DNA of 19,538 nucleotides from Pseudomonadota bacterium (GTDB taxonomy: Bacteria > Pseudomonadota > Gammaproteobacteria > Xanthomonadales > Xanthomonadaceae): the NCBI GenBank assembly GCA_023386795.1, contig JAEWJB010000142.1, forward strand, positions 1 through 19,538, in the 5' to 3' direction. Shown here one piece after another: positions 13,864 to 19,538 of the stretch. The number at the start of each line of letters is the position of its first letter. Positions within the stretch are counted from its first letter, which is position 1. Under the pieces are notes generated by a model, which was given only the letters and a program-made list of their open reading frames with translations, was not told the DNA's origin and made no database searches. Position numbers and translations under genes: made by a program.

Positions 13864-14343
13864 ATGAAGATCGAAAAAGACCGCGTCGTCCGTTTCCACT
13901 ACACCGTCTCGGAGGTCGGCCAGGCGCCGATCGAGAGCTCCAAGGACCGCGAGCCGCTGGCGATCCTGGTCGGCCACGGCAACATCATCCCGGGCCTGGA
14001 GAAGGCGATGATGGACAAGGAAGCCGGCGAGCACATCAGCGTGGACGTCCCGGCCGCCGAAGCCTACGGCGAGCGCCGCGAAGGCCTGGGCCAGCGCGTG
14101 CCCAAGAAGCACTTCGGCAACACCAAGCTGGCCCCGGGCATGCAGGTCGTGCTGCAGACCAACTTCGGCCCGCGCGCGGTCACCGTCGAGAAGGTCGGCA
14201 TGAGCGTGGTCGACGTGGACCTCAACCACCCGATGGCCGGCAAGGACCTGCACTTCGACGTGGAGATCGTGGATGTGCGCGAGGCCAGCGCCGAGGAAGT
14301 CGAGCACGGCCACGTGCACGGCGACGGCGGCCACCACCACTAA
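13864..14343 (+). CDS. slyD: FKBP-type peptidyl-prolyl isomerase, SlyD-like
   Basis: This 159-residue cytoplasmic protein combines prolyl isomerase and chaperone activity. The FKBP core shows MKIEKDRVVRFHYTV, then ILVGHGNIIPGLEKAM (34-49), the usual G-x-x-I-P-G-L-E signature of SlyD/FkpB proteins. The inserted flap (about 70-125) includes AYGERREGLGQRVPKKHF and continues into HPMAGKDLHFDVEIVDVREA. The C terminus is a short histidine-rich tail, HGHVHGDGGHHH (148-159), fit for Ni(II)/Zn binding; it lacks the long Cys/His tail of E. coli SlyD. Such tails supply nickel to hydrogenase or other metalloproteins in some bacteria, but no target is near here. The start has only a weak ribosome-binding site. 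A GC-rich terminator follows. Confidence 0.92.
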   Translation: MKIEKDRVVRFHYTVSEVGQAPIESSKDREPLAILVGHGNIIPGLEKAMMDKEAGEHISVDVPAAEAYGERREGLGQRVPKKHFGNTKLAPGMQVVLQTNFGPRAVTVEKVGMSVVDVDLNHPMAGKDLHFDVEIVDVREASAEEVEHGHVHGDGGHHH

Positions 14344-14361
14344 GCCCCGCCCGCTTTCCCG

Positions 14362-14385
14362 CGCGGCCCGCTTCGGCGGGCCGCG
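14362..14385 (+). terminator. Intrinsic terminator after slyD
   Basis: CGCGGCCCGC and GCGGGCCGCG form a perfect 10-bp stem capped by a stable TTCG tetraloop, 18 bp after the slyD stop. A short TTT follows a few bases later. Confidence 0.75.
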
Positions 14386-14413
14386 TGCGTTTCGCGGCCC
14401 CTGCCTGCCGCGC

Positions 14414-14419
14414 TAGGGT
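14414..14419 (+). promoter_or_regulatory. TAGGGT: possible -10 or ribosome-binding site before the DUF418 gene
   Basis: TAGGGT ends 6 nt before the ATG at 14426. As a -10 it would give a leaderless mRNA; as AGGG it could serve as a Shine-Dalgarno with a 7-nt spacer. The sequence cannot separate these. Confidence 0.3.
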
Positions 14420-14425
14420 GACGCC

Positions 14426-15652
14426 ATGAACCTGCCCCGCCTGTCGCCGGTCGCCGCCGCCGAGCGCATCGTCCTGCTCGATGTCCTGCGGGGTTTCGCG
14501 CTGCTCGGCATTCTGCTGATGAACATCGAGGGCTTCGTCGGCCCGCTCAACAGCGCGTTGACCGGCGTGGACCCGGCGCTGGCGGGTGCGGATCGCCTCG
14601 TTGACGCGACGGTGTACTTCTTCGTCCAGGGCAAGTTCTACACGCTGTTCTCGCTGTTGTTCGGCATGGGCTTTGCGGTGATGTCCAACCGCGCGGAGCA
14701 GGCCCGCCGCCCGTTCGTGCCGGTCTACCTGCGGCGCAGCCTGGGGCTGGCAATGATCGGCCTGGCGCATGCGCTGCTGCTCTGGTCGGGCGACATCCTG
14801 CTCAGCTACGCGCTGCTCTCGCTGCTGCTGCTCGCCTTCGCCGAGGCGCCAACGCGCTGGCTGCCGGCGCTGGGCTTGATCGTGTACCTGTTCGCCTCCT
14901 GCTGGGTGCTGCTGTTCGGGCTCATCGGCACGTTGATGCAGCACGATGCGGCGTTCCAGCAGCAGCTGGCGCAGGTCGGCGTGCAATGGCAGCAGACGGT
15001 GGAGGCGCAGCGGCAGGCATTCGGTGCCGGCAGCTACGCGCAGGCCACCCTGCAACGCGTGCACGACCTGGGCGAATCGCTGAGCGGCCTGCTGGTCAAC
15101 GGACCGACCATGCTCGGCATGTTCCTGCTGGGCGCCTGGTTCATGCGCAGCGGGGTGATTGCCGTACCCGAGCGGCATGCGCGGCTGTTCGCGTGGCTGC
15201 GCTGGGGCGCCTTGCCGCTGGGCATCGGGCTGATGGCCGCCAGTTACGCGATCTCGCCCTGGATGGACCCGGTGCGCCTGGACCTGGCCGCCTCCACCGG
15301 CTGGGTGCTGGGCTCTGTGGCCAACCTGCTCATGTGCCTGGGCTACCTGGCGTGGGTGACGCGTGCGGCCCACGGGCTGCGCTGGCTCGCGCCGGCCGGG
15401 CGCATGGCGCTCAGCAACTACCTGTTGCAGTCGCTGGTGTGCACGCTGTTGTTCTACGGCTATGGCGCCGGCTTCTTCGAACGCCTGCCGCGCGCGTGGC
15501 AGGTGCCCTTCGCGCTGGCGTTGTTCGCCGTGCAGGTACTGCTGAGCCACGCGTGGTTGCGGGCGTTCCGCTTCGGGCCGGTGGAATGGCTCTGGCGCGG
15601 CTTCACCTACCTGCAGTGGCCGCCGTTGCGCCGGCGCAACGCGGTGGCTTGA
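14426..15652 (+). CDS. DUF418 (YeiB-family) integral membrane protein
   Basis: This 408-residue polytopic inner-membrane protein belongs to the DUF418/YeiB group, whose function is not established. The N-terminal signature LDVLRGFALLGILLMNIEGF (19-38) and the C-terminal GRMALSNYLLQSL and FGPVEWLWRGFTYLQ segments are the conserved ends of the family. Between them are several hydrophobic helices, with a soluble-looking Gln-rich loop around residues 172-205. Family members resemble acyltransferase-3 type membrane proteins in layout, but no catalytic residue can be assigned. Length is normal for the family. The next gene starts 44 bp downstream on the same strand but seems to have its own promoter-like hexamer. 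Confidence 0.9.
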   Translation: MNLPRLSPVAAAERIVLLDVLRGFALLGILLMNIEGFVGPLNSALTGVDPALAGADRLVDATVYFFVQGKFYTLFSLLFGMGFAVMSNRAEQARRPFVPVYLRRSLGLAMIGLAHALLLWSGDILLSYALLSLLLLAFAEAPTRWLPALGLIVYLFASCWVLLFGLIGTLMQHDAAFQQQLAQVGVQWQQTVEAQRQAFGAGSYAQATLQRVHDLGESLSGLLVNGPTMLGMFLLGAWFMRSGVIAVPERHARLFAWLRWGALPLGIGLMAASYAISPWMDPVRLDLAASTGWVLGSVANLLMCLGYLAWVTRAAHGLRWLAPAGRMALSNYLLQSLVCTLLFYGYGAGFFERLPRAWQVPFALALFAVQVLLSHAWLRAFRFGPVEWLWRGFTYLQWPPLRRRNAVA

Positions 15653-15684
15653 TCCCACGCCTGCCGCGACGCGGCACGGCGCTC

Positions 15685-15690
15685 TACACT
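15685..15690 (+). promoter_or_regulatory. TACACT -10-like hexamer giving a possibly leaderless mRNA
   Basis: TACACT ends 6 nt before the GTG at 15697, so a transcript starting at the usual distance would begin at or next to the start codon. No Shine-Dalgarno is visible, which fits leaderless translation. No good -35 is seen. Confidence 0.4.
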
Positions 15691-15696
15691 GCACCG

Positions 15697-16947
15697 GTGA
15701 GTATTCCCCGAGACGATGTCGTGGTGGTGGGCGGTGGCGCGATCGGGCTGGCGTGCGCGCTGGCGCTGGTCGAGGCCGGTCGTGGCGTGCGCGTGCTCGA
15801 AGCAGGACGCGTCGGTGCGGCCACGTCGCACGGCAACTGCGGCACCATCACCCCCAGCCACGCGCCGCCGCTCGCCGCGCCCGGCATGCCGTGGCAAGCG
15901 CTGCGCTGGATGTTCACCCCGGATGCGCCGCTGTATGTGCCGCCGCGGCTGGACCCGGCGCTGTGGGGCTGGTTTGCCCGCTTCGCGGCACGCTGCAATA
16001 CGCGGGACTGGCGGCGCAGCACGCTCGGCCGCGCGGCGCTGCTCAACGATTCGGCGCAGCGGCTGCACGAATGGATCGCGCGCTACGACCTGGATTGCGA
16101 ATATCGGCAAGACGGGCTGGACTACGTCTTCCGCGACGAGCGCAACTACCGCCACTACCTGCGCGAATGCGAGACGCTCGAAGCGCTGGGCGTGCGCACG
16201 CAGGCCATCGACGGCAAGGCGTACGCAGCAGAAGACCCCGCCTTCCGCGATGGCCTGGCCGGCGCGATCCGCTTTCCAGGCGATGGCCACCTGCGCCCCG
16301 ATCGCTACACCGCCGGCCTTGCGCGCGCACTACGCGAACGCGGCGGGGAGATCGACGAACAGGTGCGCGTGGACGCGCTGGACCCTGATGCAAGCGGCGT
16401 GCGTGTCACCACTTCGCAGGGCGTACGGCAAGCGCGCGATGTCGTGATTGCCACGGGGCCGTGGTCGCCGCAGTTGGCGGGCGCGGTCGGCCTGCGCCTG
16501 CCGGTGCAGGCGGGCAAGGGGTATTCGATCACCTACAGCCTGCCCGCCGTCGCGCCGAAGCGGCCGGTGGTGTTGAAGGACCGCTGGGTATTCGTCACCC
16601 CGTGGGAGAGTGGGCTGCGCGTGGGCAGCACGATGGAATTCTCGGGCTACAACTCGCGCCTCAACGACACCCGCCTGGCCGCGCTGGAGCGCGCCGCCGC
16701 CGAGTACCTGCACGAGCCCGCCGGCGCGCAGGTGCGCGAGCGCTGGTACGGCTGGCGGCCAATGACCTTCGACGACCTGCCCGCGCTGGGCCGCGCGCCG
16801 CGCCACGCTCACGTCTGGCTGGCGGCCGGCCATGGCATGCTCGGCATCAGCATGAGCAGCGCAAGCGGACAACTGATGGCCGACCTGATGACCGGACGCG
16901 CGCCGGCGATCGACCCACATCCCTACCGCCCGGAGCGCTTTGCATGA
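15697..16947 (+). CDS. FAD-dependent oxidoreductase, D-amino acid dehydrogenase (DadA)-like
   Basis: This 416-residue flavoprotein of the DAO superfamily probably oxidises D-amino acids or related amines. The dinucleotide-binding motif VVVGGGAIGLACALAL lies at residues 9-24, followed by VLEAGRVGAATS. The mid-part GDGHLRPDRYTAGLARAL, the KGYSITYSL strand and the C-terminal GHGMLGISMSSASGQLMADL...YRPERF block are typical of DadA-like enzymes. GTG 15697 is chosen because it lies just before the first beta-strand; there is no ribosome-binding site and the mRNA may be leaderless. The stop overlaps the ATG of gor (ATGA), so the two are co-translated. Substrate is not determined: glycine oxidase or another amine dehydrogenase is possible. 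The link with glutathione reductase might be defence against oxidative by-products, which is inference. Confidence 0.85.
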   Translation: MSIPRDDVVVVGGGAIGLACALALVEAGRGVRVLEAGRVGAATSHGNCGTITPSHAPPLAAPGMPWQALRWMFTPDAPLYVPPRLDPALWGWFARFAARCNTRDWRRSTLGRAALLNDSAQRLHEWIARYDLDCEYRQDGLDYVFRDERNYRHYLRECETLEALGVRTQAIDGKAYAAEDPAFRDGLAGAIRFPGDGHLRPDRYTAGLARALRERGGEIDEQVRVDALDPDASGVRVTTSQGVRQARDVVIATGPWSPQLAGAVGLRLPVQAGKGYSITYSLPAVAPKRPVVLKDRWVFVTPWESGLRVGSTMEFSGYNSRLNDTRLAALERAAAEYLHEPAGAQVRERWYGWRPMTFDDLPALGRAPRHAHVWLAAGHGMLGISMSSASGQLMADLMTGRAPAIDPHPYRPERFA

Positions 16948-18305
16948 CCCAACGCCATGATTACGACGTACTGGTGATCGGCGGCGGCTCCGGCGGTTTG
17001 GCCGCCGCTTTCCGCGCCGCGCAGCATGGCGCGCGCGTGGCGCTGATGGAGCCCGGCGAGCTTGGCGGCACCTGCGTCAACATCGGCTGCGTGCCGAAGA
17101 AGGCGATGTGGCTGGCCGCCGACCTCGCCAGCAAGATGGAGCTGGCAGGGTCGATCGGTTTCGACATCGCCCCGCCGAAATTGTCGTGGAAGGAACTGGT
17201 GGCGCACCGGCAGGGCTACATCGCCAATATCCACGCCAGCTACCGGCGCCGCCTGGATGCCGACGGCATCGTGCTCATGCCCCAGCGCGGGCACCTGATC
17301 GACGCGCACACCGTGTCCTGTGCCGATGGCGTGCATACCAGCGCCGACCACATCGTCATCGCCACCGGTGCCCACCCGCTGCGCCCGCAGATCGAAGGCG
17401 CCGAACTGGGCAGCGTCTCGGACGACTTCTTCAACCTGTGCGCCGCGCCGGAGCAGGTGGCGATCATCGGCGGCGGCTACATCGCCGTCGAACTGGCCGG
17501 CCTGCTGCAAGCGCTGGGCAGCCGCGTGCATCTGTTCGTGCAGGGCGAGCAGCTGCTGGGGCGTTTCGATGCGGAGGTCACCGCGCAGCTGGCCGAGAAC
17601 CTGCGCCAGCAGGGCGTGCGCTTGCATTTCGAATACCGCGCCAACCGCATCTGGCGCGATGGGGACGGCTTGCTGCGCCTGGGTGGCACCGGCGAGCTTT
17701 GCGCCGACCAGCGCTTCGACCAGGTGTTCTTCGCCATCGGTCGGCGCGGCAACACGCGCGGCCTGGGGTTGGAGAAAGTCGGCGTCCAGGTGGGCGAGCA
17801 TGGCGAGATCCTCGTCGACGACTTCCAGGACACCGCGGTGCCGAGCCTGCATGCGGTGGGTGATGTCGCCGGCCGCGTCGGACTGACGCCGGTGGCGATT
17901 GCTGCCGCGCGCAAGCTGATGGATCGGCTCTATGGCGGCCGGGCCGATGCGCGGCTGGACTACGACAACATCCCCAGCGTGGTGTTCTCGCATCCGCCGC
18001 TCGGCGCGGTCGGGCTGGCGGAGGAGGAAGCGCGCGAGCGCCATGGCGACCAGGTGCGCGTATACACCACCAACTTCCGCCCGATGCTGCACGCGCTGGC
18101 CGACTCGCCGCAGCGCAGCCTGTTCAAGTTGGTTTGCGTGGGCGAGGAAGAGCGCGTGGTCGGCATCCACCTGCTGGGCGAAGGCGCAGACGAAATGCTG
18201 CAGGGCTTCGCGGTCGCGCTGAAGATGGGGGTCACCAAGCGCCAGCTCGACGACACCGTGGCCATCCACCCTACCTCTTCGGAAGAAGTGGTGTTGATGC
18301 GCTGA
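16944..18305 (+). CDS. gor: Glutathione-disulfide reductase
   Basis: This 453-residue cytoplasmic flavoenzyme reduces GSSG to GSH. The ATG overlaps the stop of the previous gene by ATGA, with GGAG 8 nt upstream. FAD motif VIGGGSGGLAAAFRAA (11-26); redox-active disulfide GGTCVNIGCVPKK with Cys44 and Cys49; NADPH domain IIGGGYIAVELAGLL (174-188); C-terminal HPTSSEE with catalytic His442 and Glu447. Length and the MLQGFAVALKMG and VVFSHPPLGAVGL blocks match Gor closely. An odd point is the coenzyme pocket. Ala181 and Ala185 are of NADPH type, but the positions matching E. coli Arg198, Lys199, His200 and Arg204 are Gln200, Gly201, Glu202 and Gly206. That removes the two arginines that hold the 2'-phosphate, so coenzyme preference may be changed. 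A related disulfide reductase is a less likely alternative. Confidence 0.92.
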   Translation: MTQRHDYDVLVIGGGSGGLAAAFRAAQHGARVALMEPGELGGTCVNIGCVPKKAMWLAADLASKMELAGSIGFDIAPPKLSWKELVAHRQGYIANIHASYRRRLDADGIVLMPQRGHLIDAHTVSCADGVHTSADHIVIATGAHPLRPQIEGAELGSVSDDFFNLCAAPEQVAIIGGGYIAVELAGLLQALGSRVHLFVQGEQLLGRFDAEVTAQLAENLRQQGVRLHFEYRANRIWRDGDGLLRLGGTGELCADQRFDQVFFAIGRRGNTRGLGLEKVGVQVGEHGEILVDDFQDTAVPSLHAVGDVAGRVGLTPVAIAAARKLMDRLYGGRADARLDYDNIPSVVFSHPPLGAVGLAEEEARERHGDQVRVYTTNFRPMLHALADSPQRSLFKLVCVGEEERVVGIHLLGEGADEMLQGFAVALKMGVTKRQLDDTVAIHPTSSEEVVLMR

Positions 18306-18317
18306 GCTGCCGCGCGC

Positions 18318-18330
18318 GGCACACTGGCCG
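18318..18330 (+). promoter_or_regulatory. Second copy of GGCACACTGGCCG, promoter-like
   Basis: This is an exact copy of the 13-mer at 11767-11779 and lies 24 bp before the ATG at 18355. CACACT is a possible -10. Confidence 0.35.
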
Positions 18331-18354
18331 CCCGCGCCCCGCGAGAAGCCGCCG

Positions 18355-18768
18355 ATGCCCACTGCCCGCACAGCCGCCGTCCCGCGCATGGCGCCGAAGA
18401 AGAAGGCCGGCGCATCCAGGCCGGCACCGATGCCGGCGGAGGAGGCGAAGCTGCGCATCCTGCGGGCGATCCGCGCGATTCCGGTCGGGCAGGTGGCGGG
18501 CTACGGCGAGGTCGCCGCGCGCGCCGGGCTGCCGGGACGGGCGCGGCTGGTCGCCCGCGTGCTGGGCGGCAACGAAGACCCCGACCTGCCTTGGCATCGC
18601 GTGTTGCGGTCCGATGGCCGCATCGCCATGCCGGAGGGTTCCCGCGGCTGGCGCGAACAGAGCCAGCGGCTGCGCGCGGAGGGCGTGCGGGTCGAGCGCG
18701 GGCGGGTGAAGCGCGGCCCACCGGCGAAGACGCTGGACGCGGCCCTGTGGGGGCCGCCGCAGGGCTAG
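18355..18768 (+). CDS. Alkyltransferase-like protein (ATL), MGMT family without active-site Cys
   Basis: This 137-residue DNA-binding protein resembles the C-terminal domain of O6-alkylguanine-DNA alkyltransferases. The helix-turn-helix region reads ILRAIRAIPVGQVAGYGEVAA, with Tyr50 as the base-flipping residue position. GRARLVARVL supplies the arginine-finger position. The catalytic PCHR motif is replaced by PWHR (Trp80), so alkyl transfer is impossible. Proteins of this type (ATL) bind alkylated guanines and mark them for nucleotide excision repair. Residues 1-29 are a basic, Ala/Pro-rich tail (MAPKKKAG) that is not part of the domain. AGAAG about 7 nt before the ATG supports the start; internal ATGs at codons 12 and 26 are alternatives that would trim this tail. 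The gene starts 49 bp after gor. Confidence 0.9.
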   Translation: MPTARTAAVPRMAPKKKAGASRPAPMPAEEAKLRILRAIRAIPVGQVAGYGEVAARAGLPGRARLVARVLGGNEDPDLPWHRVLRSDGRIAMPEGSRGWREQSQRLRAEGVRVERGRVKRGPPAKTLDAALWGPPQG

Positions 18769-18772
18769 CGGC

Positions 18773-18778
18773 TATGAT
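18773..18778 (+). promoter_or_regulatory. TATGAT -10-like hexamer before the rhomboid gene
   Basis: TATGAT lies 25 bp before the ATG at 18804, with an AAGGA ribosome-binding site between them (18792-18796). A -35 partner would fall inside the end of the ATL gene and is not obvious. Confidence 0.4.
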
Positions 18779-18803
18779 GGGGGCGGTTCCCAAGGATGCC
18801 CCC

Positions 18804-19469
18804 ATGTTTCCGCGCCTGCCCACCGTCACCAAGGCCCTGCTGATCGCCAACGGCCTGATGTTCCTGCTGCAATGGGTGCTGGGCGACGCCTTGTCGCCGC
18901 TGATGCTGTGGCCGGTGAGCGAGGGCGGTTTCGATCCGTTCTCGCCGGCGCAGAACTTCCAGGTCTGGCAGCTGCTGACCTACGGGTTCCTGCATGGCGG
19001 TTTCATGCACCTGTTCTTCAACATGTTCGCGCTCTTCATGTTCGGCGCGCCGCTGGAGCAGACCTGGGGCGAGAAGCGCTTCCTCACCTATTACCTGGTG
19101 TGCATCGTGGGCGCGGGCCTGTGCCAGCTGGCGGTGGGCTGGTGGACGTTGTCGCACGGCGGGGAGGCGTATCCCACGCTGGGCGCCTCGGGCGCGGTGT
19201 ATGGCCTGTTGCTGGCGTACGGCATGTTGTTCCCGAACCAGCAGATCATGCTGATGTTCCCGCCCATCCCGATGAAGGCACGCACGTTCGTGATCGTGTT
19301 CGGTGCGATCGAGCTGCTCTCGGGCTTGAACGGCTGGCAGCCGGGCGTGGCGCACTTCGCGCACCTGGGCGGCATGCTGTTCGGTTGGTTGCTGATCCGC
19401 TACTGGCGCGGGCAGCCGCCGTTCGGCCGTAGCGGGCCCAAGCCGCCGCACTTGCGCCGGGTGAAGTAG
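18804..19469 (+). CDS. Rhomboid family intramembrane serine protease
   Basis: This 221-residue inner-membrane protein cleaves transmembrane segments of other proteins within the membrane. AAGGA is 7 nt before the ATG. Six hydrophobic helices can be traced. The rhomboid signature HGGFMHLFFNMFALFMFG (64-81) is followed by GASGAVYG, with catalytic Ser129, and HFAHLGG, with catalytic His187. The L1-loop WR motif region reads VWQLLTYGFLHG. The C-terminal 20 residues are a basic soluble tail. There is no extra cytoplasmic domain as in E. coli GlpG. Substrates of such bacterial rhomboids are mostly unknown, and no neighbour suggests one. Confidence 0.93.
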   Translation: MFPRLPTVTKALLIANGLMFLLQWVLGDALSPLMLWPVSEGGFDPFSPAQNFQVWQLLTYGFLHGGFMHLFFNMFALFMFGAPLEQTWGEKRFLTYYLVCIVGAGLCQLAVGWWTLSHGGEAYPTLGASGAVYGLLLAYGMLFPNQQIMLMFPPIPMKARTFVIVFGAIELLSGLNGWQPGVAHFAHLGGMLFGWLLIRYWRGQPPFGRSGPKPPHLRRVK

Positions 19470-19506
19470 CGGCGGCGATGCGCGTTCGGATCCGCTGCGG
19501 GCTGTT

Positions 19507-19538
19507 GTAGGAGCGGCTTAAGCCGCGACGTCGGAGGC
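19507..19538. repeat. REP/SMAG-like palindromic unit (runs to window edge)
   Basis: GTAG (19507-19510) followed by GAGCGGCTTAAGCCGCGAC contains the perfect 14-bp palindrome GCGGCTTAAGCCGC (19513-19526). GTAG-headed palindromes of this type are the REP elements of Stenotrophomonas and Xanthomonas (SMAG), usually found after genes, often in pairs. The unit may continue beyond the window. Confidence 0.7.

Overview
The window is GC-rich chromosomal DNA of a gammaproteobacterium, most probably a member of the Xanthomonadaceae/Lysobacteraceae (Xanthomonas, Stenotrophomonas, Lysobacter or Luteimonas type). This rests on the codon usage, the mix of genes and, at the right edge, a GTAG-type palindromic REP unit like the SMAG elements of Stenotrophomonas. 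The species cannot be told from the sequence. No tRNA, rRNA, insertion sequence, prophage or CRISPR array was seen.

Layout. On the minus strand at the left lie the N-terminal part of tilS (1-742) and an alkaline phosphatase lipoprotein (824-2536). Divergent from these is a dicarboxylate/amino-acid:cation symporter (2697-4031). A 247-bp regulatory region follows (4032-4278), then a six-gene plus-strand operon (4279-10170). A minus-strand sigma-54 enhancer-binding regulator (10222-11550) converges on the operon end. The right third holds household genes: an acyl-CoA thioesterase, two tandem minus-strand NlpC/P60 murein endopeptidases, an SlyD-type prolyl isomerase, a DUF418 membrane protein, a DadA-like FAD oxidoreductase overlapping a glutathione reductase, an alkyltransferase-like protein and a rhomboid protease.

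The outstanding item is the six-gene operon. Its gene order and domain content match the Fap functional-amyloid system of Pseudomonas: a small exported protein (FapA position), a three-repeat amyloid-like minor subunit (FapB-like), a large Asn/Thr/Gly-rich subunit with three G-N-[IL]-G-[VF]-N repeats (FapC-like), a C39 cysteine peptidase (FapD-like), an exported protein with two repeat-like segments (FapE-like), and an outer-membrane beta-barrel with an N-terminal periplasmic coiled coil (FapF-like). A GG-N10-GC sigma-54 promoter sits just before the first gene, and a VpsR/FleQ-type enhancer-binding protein is encoded next door, so the module appears to carry its own switch. Upstream are repeated TGTAAC boxes and CACCCGGGTG palindromes that could be activator or operator sites. 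Three hairpins lie between the main subunit gene and the peptidase gene, where they could favour high subunit expression.

The most original observation is a short motif, D-[DE]-[YL]-x-x-M followed by a Gly, shared by the FapA-, FapB- and FapE-like proteins. It fits the register of the double-glycine leader peptides that C39 peptidases cut, which suggests candidate substrates for the FapD-like protease. All assignments come from reading motifs by eye; no database search was possible.
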